Shown: piece after piece, positions 55,213 through 64,000 of the stretch | Layout: every line of letters starts with the position of its first letter | How positions within the stretch are numbered: the first letter of the stretch is position 1 | Assembly: GCA_946902985.2 (NCBI GenBank) | Contig: OX336398.1 | Span: 233,326,556-233,390,555 of the forward strand | Direction of reading: 5' to 3' | Length of the DNA stretch: 64,000 bases | From: Meconema thalassinum | Lineage: Eukaryota > Arthropoda > Insecta > Orthoptera > Tettigoniidae | Made by a program: the position numbers and the translations under genes | Notes under the pieces: generated by a model | The model's database searches: none | Told to the model about the DNA's origin: nothing | Seen by the model: only the letters and a program-made list of their open reading frames with translations

Positions 55213-55385
55213 TAAGAGGGGGCGCAGCGGTCAAGCTATTAGCCTCTCACCAAGGTGGACCAGGTTCGATTCCCGGTCAATACATGTAAGATTTTCGAAG
55301 TGAAATGCCATGTCCTGTGGTTCGTATTCCACGTAAAATGAGGTCCCGTGGCTCATCATCTCGTAAAACTACAAGCTTCCTTTTC
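55213..55385 (+). mobile_element. tRNA-derived SINE (family F), complete
   Basis: GGGGCGCAGCGGTCAAGC and GGTTCGATTCCCGG in the head, GTGGCTCATCATCTCGTAAA near the tail. Possible duplication TAATCGATTA (55203-55212, 55386-55395); because that motif is common here the duplication is less certain. Confidence 0.85.
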
Positions 55386-55395
55386 TAATCGATTA

Positions 55396-56094
55396 AAATT
55401 GCGAGTCCTGGTTTAAATATAGAAGCACCAAGGCATTTGCTGTGAGTACAGTAGGGGTAAATTACCTAAGGTGGGAGGACCCAACCTGCCTGACAGACAG
55501 GTGTAAACTTGTTCAAGAATGAAATGAAACAAAAGTAGCTCTGTCATCACTTAGACGAATTGGCTAGTTGCAGGTACCGTAACAGTGGCTTGTAAATTGA
55601 TTTTATCTGCTCCGGCTAACCATAAAACTCTTACGACTGGTTACCGGGTTCAATGCTTGTAATGGATACGTCGATATTGATGTCGGGAAGCAATTTGAGG
55701 TGGAATCCAAGCGGCTTCAAATCATCTCTCAGTTGAAAACATTGCCATGAAAACTGGATAGCGCCAGTAAGGGACAAGCACTTGTTTTGCTGGCAATATC
55801 GTGATCCTTTTACATGGTGATCATAAATTCAATTATCAAAATGAAAGGACCTTGCTCTGATGTGTTTCCGTTTGTGTGATTAATTTGTTATTTTTTGCTT
55901 TGTGTTTATTCTTTTGTTTTTGTCTTGTATTTTATTGTTTTTAGGGGTAGATGACCTCGTAGTTCCGCTAGTAGTTTTTTAAATGTTTTGTATTACGTCT
56001 TGTATTCTGTTTTCATTTCCTATGTCTAATTTTGTGTTGTTTCTTGTGGTTTCTTGTTTTTTATTTATTTGTGCTGTTTAGTTAAGTAGGCCTA
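55396..56094. other. intergenic with one retroposon tail
   Basis: At about 55935-55980 GGGGTAGATGACCTCGTAGT, then TCCGCTAGTAG resembles the 3-prime end seen at 22731-22781. T-rich around it. Nothing else recognised. Confidence 0.55.
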
Positions 56095-56684
56095 TATTAG
56101 CCTACTTTCGATTTTTGCAAAAAATGAAAGTAGACTTATGAGATCAACACAGGGCGAAAAAAGTGTGTCTGTCTGTGTGTGTGTATGTGTGTGTGTGAGT
56201 CTGTGTGTGTGTGTATGTGTGTGTGTGAGTCTGTGTGTGTGTGTGTGTGTGTGCGTGTCTGTGTGTGTGTGAGTGTGTGTACTCTGAATGTCTGTCCCCC
56301 CCTATCAATTCGAACACGGTGAAACCGAATTGAACGAAATTTGGTAGAGAGGTAGCACTAGTAAAGGACACCTTAGTGTCATACTTTATATCGCCGCCAT
56401 CTTTACCAAAACAGAATGGCGGCCACTCAAATGTTCAAAACGTAAAATCAAATTACGGCTAAAATAATCATCCGATCTCTACCAAATTTGGTGACAACAT
56501 ACCTTTATATAGGACGCGTCTTTCACCCAAAATTCAAGGTCATCGGCCATGCCATTTCAGGATGGCGGCCGTGTGAATTATGCAACCATTTTAATAAATA
56601 GCTTAAGACCCACCAATTCCGATTATCGAGCCTAGGGGGGTTTAAGCTATCCTGAAGGTCGTGATCCGTTATTTATTATAATTT

Positions 56685-56835
56685 ACTATTATAATATTAT
56701 ACAGTATGAGTGGCTTAAAAGAGCTGAGCCGTTTGTGTCACACGACAAGATGGCAGCTGTCCTCATGTGCCTGTCTTATATTTCAGTAGTTTTAGTATGT
56801 TGTATGTGATATACCGTACTGATACAATAATATAA
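56685..56835 (+). repeat. dispersed repeat, inverted copy at 61180-61347
   Basis: TATAATATTATACAGTATGA, then GGCTTAAAAGAGCTGAGCCG and ACAAGATGGCAGCTG match, in complement, 61262-61347; GTATGTTGTATG follows in both. Family unknown. Confidence 0.6.
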
Positions 56836-57460
56836 ACTTTGTATGAAATGATCTTTAATGAAGATGTACTGCAGTGAAGAAATCGTTTATTTAAAGTCAT
56901 TATTTGCCAACAGTTTGTATCTAATATGTCAGTTAAGAACACCTGACGTCATGGATACGGTTAGCTCTGGGCTAGCATGTTAGTCTGACACGCAGTTGAC
57001 TGGGGATCGAATACTGCTACAGTTAGGTTTTTTTTTCTTGAATTCTTTTACAAATGATGTGCACGAGCTTTTCCCACAGATACTGAATAAAATGTCATTT
57101 AGCTCAAAGGAGAGGATAAAGTATACACTCGTATATTAATAAAATCACAGTCCCAGCATCGCACATAAACAGAAGACATTAGAAAAAGGAGAATAGAAGA
57201 ACTAGATACACGTTGTCATTAACCACAGCCTTCTTAATGCCTCTGTACGGTGCTGTCCTCTTGTGGGTTATGTGGGTAATATTGTTCCAAACATAACGCT
57301 GTGTAAATGCCTGAGCTGGCCTCCTGAAGTATGGCAATTTTGTAATACTGGTAGTTCAACTATTAGCCACGATCGCGCTCCGAATACCTTTAAACACTGC
57401 CAGCTGGATCGCCTCCCTCCTGGCTACTTTAAACTGCCTACTCATTCAACACCCATAGAA

Positions 57461-57492
57461 CACTGCCATCGTAGTACATTACGATGGCAGTG
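57461..57492. other. 13-bp perfect hairpin
   Basis: CACTGCCATCGTA (57461-57473) pairs with TACGATGGCAGTG (57480-57492) over a 6-nt loop. Short for a microRNA precursor. Confidence 0.6.
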
Positions 57493-57861
57493 CATAGGCG
57501 TACAAGATTAATTCACTGATAGGTCGCAGCACCACCTACTGTGATTGGGGCGGAAGATGATTGGGGCGGAAGATTCTTAATTTTGCAGGCTGGCTTAATA
57601 GAGAGATTAACGGACGTGAATGCATTACAATAAGTTAGTAGTTTTGTTATTCAATCATCATAAAGTATATAATATTGATCTTGACACTTACTGGCTTATT
57701 ATCAATATAAAAGAAAACAAACAATACATTGTGGTTGGGGTGATTGTTTTAGGGATGAGGACAAAGAGTCATAAAGATACCCATACATTTAGGAGAAAGT
57801 AGGCTATATGTTCTTTGCTGAACATCTTGTTTTATTTTGTAGTTAAGTTTAGTTAGGGCTT

Positions 57862-59433
57862 GTTTTTGTTTCCGTTTCTGTCTTTGTCTCTGTCTCTGTC
57901 TCTGTCTTTGTCTTTGTCTTTGTCTTTGTCTTTGTCTTTGTCTCTGTCTCTGTCTCTGTCTCTGTCTCTGTCTCTGTCTCTGTCTTTGTCTCTGTCTCTG
58001 TCTCTGTCTCTGTCTCTGTCTCTGTCTCTGTCTCTGTCTCTCTCTCTGTCTCTGTCTCTGTCTCTGTCTCTGTCTTTGTCTTTGTCTCTGTCTCTGTCTC
58101 TGTCTCTGTCTCTGTCTCTGTCTTTGCCTTTGCCTTTGTCTTTGTCTCTGTCTCTGTCTCTGTCTCTGTCTCTGTCTCTGTCTCTGTCTCTGTCTCTGTC
58201 TCTGTCTCTGTCTCTGCCTTTGCCTTTGCCTTTGTCTCTGTCTCTGTCTCTGTCTTTGTCTTTGTCTTTGTCTTTGTCTCTGTCTCTGTCTCTGTCTCTG
58301 TCTCTGTCTCTGTCTCTGTCTCTGTCTCTGTCTCTGTCTCTGTCTCTGCCTTTGCCTTTGCCTTTGTCTCTGTCTCTGTCTCTGTCTTTGTCTTTGTCTT
58401 TGTCTTTGTCTCTGTCTCTGTCTTCGCCTTTGTCTTTGTCTTTGTCTCTGTCTCAGTCTCTGTCTCTGTCTCTGTCTTTGTCTCTGTCTCTGTCTCTGTC
58501 TCTGTCTTTGTCTTTGTCTTTGTCTCTGTCTCTGTCTCTGTCTCTGTATCTGTATCTGTCTTTGTCTTTGTCTTTGTCTTTGTCTCTGTCTCTGTCTCTG
58601 TCTCTGTCTCTGTCTCTGTCTCTGTCTCTGCCTTTGTCTTTGTCTTTGTCTCTGTCTCTGTCTCTGTCTTTGTCTTTGTCTTTGTCTTTGTCTCTGTCTC
58701 TGTCTCTGTCTCTGTCTTTGCCTTTGTCTTTGTCTTTGTCTTTGTCTTTGTCTCTGTCTCTGTCTCTGTCTCTGTCTCTGTCTTTGTCTCTGTCTCTGTC
58801 TCTGTCTCTGTCTCTGTCTCTGTCTCTGTCTCTGTCTCTGTATCTGTCTCTGTCTCTGTCTTTGTCTTTGTCTTTGTCTCTGTCTCTGTCTCTGTCTCTG
58901 CCTCTGTCTCTGTCTCTGTCTCTGTCTCTGCCTTTGTCTTTGTCTTTGTCATTGTCTTTGTCTTTGTCATTGTCTTTGTCTTTGTCTTTGTCTCTGTCTC
59001 TGTCTCTGTCTTTGCCTTTGTCTTTGTCTTTGTCTTTGTCTTTGTCTTTGTCTTTGTCTCTGTCTCTGTCTCTGTTTCTGTTTCTGTCTCTGTTTCTGTT
59101 TTTGTTTCTGTCTCTGTTTCTGTTTCTGTTTTCGTTTCTGTTTCTGTTTCTGTTTCTGTTTCTGTTTTTGTTTTTGTTTTTGTTTTTGTTTTTGTTTTTG
59201 TTTTTGTTTTTGTTCTTGTTCTTGTTCTTGTTCTTGTTTTTGTTTTTGTTTTTGTTTTTGTTTTTGTTTTTGTTTTTGTTTTTGTTTTTGTTTTTGTTTT
59301 TGTTTCTGTTTCTGTTTCTGTTTCTGTTTCTGTTTCTGTTTCTGTTTCTGTTTCTGTTTCTGTTTCTGTTTTTGTTTTTGTTTCTGTTTCTGTTTTGTTT
59401 CTGTTTTTGTTTTTGTTTTTGTTTTTGTTTCGA
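57862..59433. repeat. 1.57-kb hexanucleotide satellite
   Basis: Runs of TCTCTG and TCTTTG from 57862 to about 59065, then TTTCTG and TTTTTG to 59433, with a few TTCTTG, TATCTG and CCTTTG units. Because the unit is six bases both strands stay open for 558 codons (SL/FL repeats on plus, TE/TK on minus). These are not genes. Confidence 0.95.
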
Positions 59434-61583
59434 ATTTCCGTTTTATTTTGATTTTTATTGTATTGCACTGCTATTTGTTGTGTGTTTTCTTGTTTCTCTT
59501 TTGCCATCTTTTGTTTCTTGTTCAATGGAATTGTAGGTGTAGATGACCCCGTTGTTCCTCCCCTTAAAACAATAGTAACTAACTCAATGGAAATGTTTTT
59601 GTGTGCCTTGTATTTCGTGGTTTGTGTTGATTTGTATCGTTTGGTTTTGTTGTAAATGATTTATAATGCGTTTAATTGCGTTATAAATAAATAAGATAGT
59701 CTATAAGTCAATAAAAAATAATAAGATCAATTTCAAAAAGTTTGACGATGCAATTTGATTCCCGTGTTGTTCGAGTCTTGTAGATATATCATGCTACGTA
59801 GTTGGATTGTTTGTGACCCGGGCTACTGTATATTGGTTTATGTACTTCTAAGCTTCAGGAACATTATTAAGTCGAGGGGAGGACTAATCTAGCCATCCCA
59901 TTGAGATAAGAATCCAAGCCGTTCAATTGTCACCGAATGTGAAAAGATCTTAGCTCAATGATAGGAATTAGTTTCTCACGCTGAAAGAAAGTGATGTCTA
60001 GTTTCGCTATACGCTCAGTGTTCTATACAAAGCGTAACTAAGGGTCGAGAGCAGTTTCTTGAGGAACCCTAGTGTTAGCAGCCTACTTATACTTGCCATC
60101 AGGAGTGTGGGTGTGGTTTGAGGGAAGAGGTTGGGGAGGAGAGAAGGAGAAAGCACGTCCAGATGCCTTCCTAAATTATTCCCACAATGTGATAATGTGC
60201 GAGGGGCGCAGATGGGACCCGTACTGGTCATGGATGATATGAATCTTCCTAGAGTTTCTGCTTCATTGGTTCATTGGTTCGATACTGGTCTAGTTGAGGT
60301 AGCCAAAAAGTTGAAGAGTGAAGAAAAGTCAAAATGGAGGATTTAAATACTCGTTTAAGGGAATGATGTAATGAGCTGCAATTACCTAATCACGCACCAT
60401 AAAGAAGGGATAATATCAATTTCACAATTTCTCTTTATTTCAACCTCAGAAAAATAGCAGGATATTACCCAAATTAAAACACCGTTACCCATGTAACAAG
60501 TGCATGTCATTTATGTCACTTATTGATGTGTGACATCTTTCCACTCGGTATCTGGACATTTTTGTGGGAGTGATTTTGGAAAAGGGATGGAAGTGGAGGG
60601 GACGGAAATGGATGGGACGGAAGAGCATGGGACGGAAACAATGAGCGCGCGTGGTGGCGGAGATCGGTACAACGACGTACTCTAGGCCATGTGGCTATGG
60701 GGAATGTATATCACATACAGTTTAGCTCAAGTCTTTGGAGACCCCATTTAAGATATTCCTTCAAAAAATCATCTTCAACTTGTCGTTCTTTGGTGTGAAA
60801 ATATTCATTATATCATATTTGCTGAAAACAATTACGATGCATTAAATCTTCATACTTTTGCTGTATTCTTATTTAATGTAAGCACTCGATGTACTGTCGG
60901 CCATGTGGCTATGTGGCATCTATATCGCATCAACAAACACTCTAAACAACGTAGGAATTCAGTATATTAACACCGAGTACTAACATTAATTGACATTTCG
61001 TTGGTCTAAACGTATCACTGGGAGAGACACATTTAATATACCTTCTGCACACCTAATCGGCGAAAGGAGGCCATTTTCAATAACATCGCTGGCACGGGTT
61101 CACTAACTGGCTGGTATAGAGTGCAGCTCGCATCAAGTAGGCAGTGGATTGCTCCCGCATACCGTAGTTCAACTAGCTGAAGGTAGATGTCAATACTGCA
61201 GATCCATCGGAGTACTTTGCATACAACATACCGTACTCAAATTATTGAAATATAGTTCAGAACGAGAGATCAGCTCCCATCTTGTGTGCAACCGAGACGG
61301 CTCAGCTTTTTAAAGCCATTTTTGCACTATAATATTACAATATACACTTTTAATTTTCCATTGAAAAAATGCACAATATGATATAAATCGATTAAAATAC
61401 AACGTCTTAACAAATAACAATTATGATTTATTACGGTTAGGATTTGGCACTGGAGTTTTACAAGTAGTTATTTCAATGACCAACAGAGTTCACTGTCAAC
61501 AAGGGATTTGCGCTCCAGGAACACTCAAAGTAGGATAACATGTCACATGTTACACATCATATGCGACTACTGTAAGGCTCGTA
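59434..61583. other. intergenic with a retroposon tail and small repeats
   Basis: 59530-59585 resembles the retroposon end at 22731 (GTAGATGACCCCG, CCCCTTAAAACAATAGTAAC). At 60580-60640 GGGACGGAA recurs three times. GGCCATGTGGCTATG occurs at 60686 and 60898, each followed by related sequence. 61180-61347 is the inverted copy of 56685-56835. No gene seen. Confidence 0.55.
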
Positions 61584-63393
61584 TTTTTAGCCTATTTTCA
61601 ATTTTGAAAAAATAGGCTTATGAGATCACCTTTTGTCCGTGTGTGTGTGTGCGTGTGTGTGTGTGTGTGAGAGAGGTGTGTGTGTGTCCTCCCCTAATAA
61701 AATCTAAACGGCTGTAGCGATTTCAATGAAACTCGGTAAGCTCATAGCACTATTCCCGGCGACCTCGACCGTGCCCTTCAAATTTTTTAACGTCTCATCA
61801 ATCCAACATGGCGGCTGTGCGAAATATTTCACTAGCATTCAATATCTCTGAAGCTAATACCGATATCGCCCTGAAATTGTGTACGGTGATAAAGGGCACT
61901 ACTAGAAGTTCACCTATGAGACTTTCGAAAACCTGGTGACTACAAAACCAACATGGCGGTCAAGCGAATTTGAGACATTTAAATAGACTTTTCTCGCGAT
62001 TTAACTATCCAAACGTAATGAAACTTCGTGCAGCAAATGATTATACACATTGTAATGCACTGGAGTCTAATTTAGTTCAATTGTTTACATAACCTCAAAA
62101 TAGTGGCTGTGCGAAATATTTTACTGACATTCTATATCTTCGAAACTATTACAGATATCACCCTGCAATTTTGTACGGTGATGAAGGGTACTGATACAAG
62201 TATACCTATGTATATTTCATAAACTTGTAAAGTAGAAAACGAGCATGGCGACCAAGCGAAGTTGAGACATTTAAATAGACTTTTCTCACGATTTAACCAT
62301 CCAAACGTAATGAAACTAGGTACAGCAAGTGTTTATACACATAGTAATGCACTGGAGTCTAATTTAGTTCAATTGTTTACATAACCTCAAAATGGCGGCT
62401 GTGCGAAATATTTCACTGACATTCTATATCTCCGAAACTATTACAGATATTACCCTGCAATTTTGTACGGTGATAAAGGGTACTGGTAAAAGTTTATCTA
62501 TGTATACTTCATAAACTTGTAAAGTAAAAAACAAACATGGCGACCAAGCGAATTTGAAATATTTTAATAGACTTTTCTCGTGATTTAACTCTCTGAGCGC
62601 AGTGAAATGTGGTACAGTAAATGATTTTGCAGATTGTAATGCACTGCCATCTAATTTAAATCAATTGTTTACGTAACCTCAATATGGCGGCTGTGCGAAA
62701 TTTTTAAATTAAGTTTTTATTTCTTGTGTCGTAATCATGCGATCGAAGTGAAAGTTTGAATAATGAACCTAGGCAATAATTGTCCTTGAATGGTACATAA
62801 TTCTATGGCCTATACATATAACAATCCTAAATGGCGAGCTTCCGAAATATTTAGACGGTTCTCAATATCTATGAATCTTTTACAGCAACCAAACTGAATT
62901 TTTTTATGTTCATAGAGACTATGAACATATGTTCACCTATAGGACTCTCATTAACCTGGAGAGCACAAATCCAACATGGCGGTGACGCGAAGTATAAATA
63001 TTTAAATGGACGTTTCTCGCGAATTAACTATCCGAGTGCCGTGAAACGTTGCACGTTAAATGCTTATACAAATGTTGATCCACTGGCGTCTAAATTATTT
63101 CAATTGTTTGCATAATCACAAGATGACTGCTGTGCGTAATTTTAAAATCTCGTTTTTACTTCTTGTGTTCTAATCATGCGATTGAAGTTTGAATACCACA
63201 CGTACACAATAATCTTAATGTAATAGTACAAAAATAAAAATCCATCCTGGCGGCCATCTGAAATATTTAGACGGTTCTCAATATCTACGAATCTATCACA
63301 ACCTTCAAACTGAAATTTTGTATGTTGATAGAGGCAATTAATATTAGCAGGATATATGAAAATAGGCTGTATAGTTTTTCACGGAACTACTTG
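61584..63393 (+). mobile_element. DINE-like element, subfamily 1, full length
   Basis: 5-prime TTTTTAGCCTATTTTC hairpin, GT microsatellite (about 61638-61690), AAACGGCTGTAGCGATTTC, then boxes at 61808, 61953, 62100, 62245, 62392, 62537, 62684, 62831, 62975 and 63123: spacings 145, 147, 145, 147, 145, 147, 147, 144, 148. It ends with GAAAATAGGCTGTATAG, the hairpin and CTTG|TT at 63390-63393. TATTTTT adjoins both ends. Confidence 0.7.
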
Positions 63394-64000
63394 TTTATAT
63401 TTTTATTAAAATGATTTCAGTCACATGATTGTATAAGGAGGGCGACAACGCCAAGAAGAAAGAACTACTCTTAAAATACGACAATAGTGGTGAGGAGATA
63501 AGTGTTAAGTGTTAGGCTATCATCCACAGCAATCACTGATATTATAGAATGAGTTCTTCACTTTCGAGGAAAGAGTGGGGTTAAAGTGATCTGTAAACAC
63601 AGTTTACAGATGCACCGAGTATACTGTAGATCGTTTAAGATTGGACCGAGTGTAGATCCTTGAGGAGCCGCTTATTTGCTGTTAATACCCCACTTCTCTA
63701 TGCCACATGGGGGAGGGGGAATTGAAGTAGGGAAAGTACAGTATCTCCAGACCCCCCCCCCCCGCGCCTCGAAATTGCCCCTTCTTCTTCTTCTTCTTCT
63801 CTTCATGTGCCGTCTTCTCTAAGAAGGTTGGCGAACACCACAGCAATCTGGTTTTTGGATCTAGCAGCTCTGAAAAGTTCACTGGAACTACACTTGAATC
63901 ATTTTTTAGGTTGTCCAACCAAGAGATCCTTCTTCTTCATCGAATCCTTCCGCCCTCAACCTTCCCTTGAATAATTTCTTATAGAAGACGATACCTGTCT
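63394..64000. other. intergenic with homopolymer and TTC runs
   Basis: A run of 14 C at about 63752 and (TTC)n at 63781-63802 are the only patterns seen. Confidence 0.7.

Larger units (their letters stand above)
56095..57829 (+). mobile_element. DINE-like element, subfamily 2, complete ends
   Basis: 5-prime ATTAGCCTACTTTCG with hairpin (56102-56109 with 56126-56133), CA/GT microsatellite (56161-56280), then the complement-type core with GCCGCCATCTT. The 3-prime end is GAAAGTAGGCTATATGTTC, hairpin GTTC/GAAC and CTTG|TT at 57826-57829. Both ends match those of 50241-52093, but the middle (about 56620-57720) does not contain the 293-bp array and has other sequence. Confidence 0.6.

Noticed and set aside
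26480..55290. tRNA genes suggested by A-box and B-box sequences
   Set aside because: The heads cannot be folded into complete acceptor and anticodon arms by eye, and they continue into SINE bodies with target duplications.
56955..57020. tRNA-like stretch with TTAGCTCTGGGCTAGCATG and GGGGATCGAATACTG
   Set aside because: It could be another decayed SINE head, but the B box is imperfect and no second copy was seen.
57849..59536. 558-codon frames on both strands (SL/FL and TE/TK repeats)
   Set aside because: They are produced by a hexanucleotide satellite; a six-base unit without a stop is open on both strands by construction.

Overview
This is a repeat-dominated piece of an animal nuclear genome, almost certainly an arthropod and most likely an insect with a large genome. 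The evidence is the set of mobile elements: several tRNA-headed SINE families, insect-type non-LTR retrotransposon remnants (RTE/BovB-like, R1-like, CR1/L2-like), Helitron and Helentron-type elements, a Transib-type transposon, small TIR elements and long microsatellites. A polyneopteran host is my guess and is not proven. I see no rRNA gene, functional tRNA gene, CRISPR array, bacterial operon or intact conserved host gene.

Layout. 1-8.9 kb: a compositionally distinct block (G+T-rich on the plus strand) with one long unrecognised reading frame of 430 codons on the minus strand (6521-7813). 8.9-12 kb: a Crypton-type recombinase relic, a Helitron-like element, a SINE and a LINE end. 12-15.9 kb: two Helentron/DINE-like elements in inverted orientation, forming a 3.9-kb imperfect palindrome. 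16-23 kb: LINE ends and SINEs. 24-26.6 kb: a Helitron terminus, a 128-bp minisatellite and a SINE. 26.6-34 kb: nested elements, including a Transib-type element (29713-30523) whose ends look like 23-spacer recombination signal sequences and which sits in a LINE reading frame with a 5-bp duplication. 34-41 kb: small TIR elements, two more DINE-like copies and LINE ends. 42.4-48.4 kb: an RTE-like LINE split by a SINE, then two 1.55-kb Helitron-like copies each carrying the same reverse-transcriptase fragment. 49-52.1 kb: two DINE-like elements joined head to tail, one built of exact 293-bp units. 52.8-55.4 kb: a LINE broken by a SINE, plus further SINEs. 56.1-57.8 kb: another DINE-like copy, followed by a 1.57-kb hexanucleotide satellite. 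61.6-63.4 kb: a full-length DINE-like copy.

The most interesting signal is the DINE-like family. Its boxes (ATGGCGGC, which resembles a YY1/Pho site) recur at alternating 145 and 147 bp. Its ends fold into hairpins that differ between subfamilies by a compensated base pair, and a diverged subfamily keeps a 293-bp unit. The Transib element with its RSS-like ends, and the Helitron pair carrying RT sequence, are the next best. Nothing in the window works as a pathway; the genes are parts of mobile elements and most are broken.
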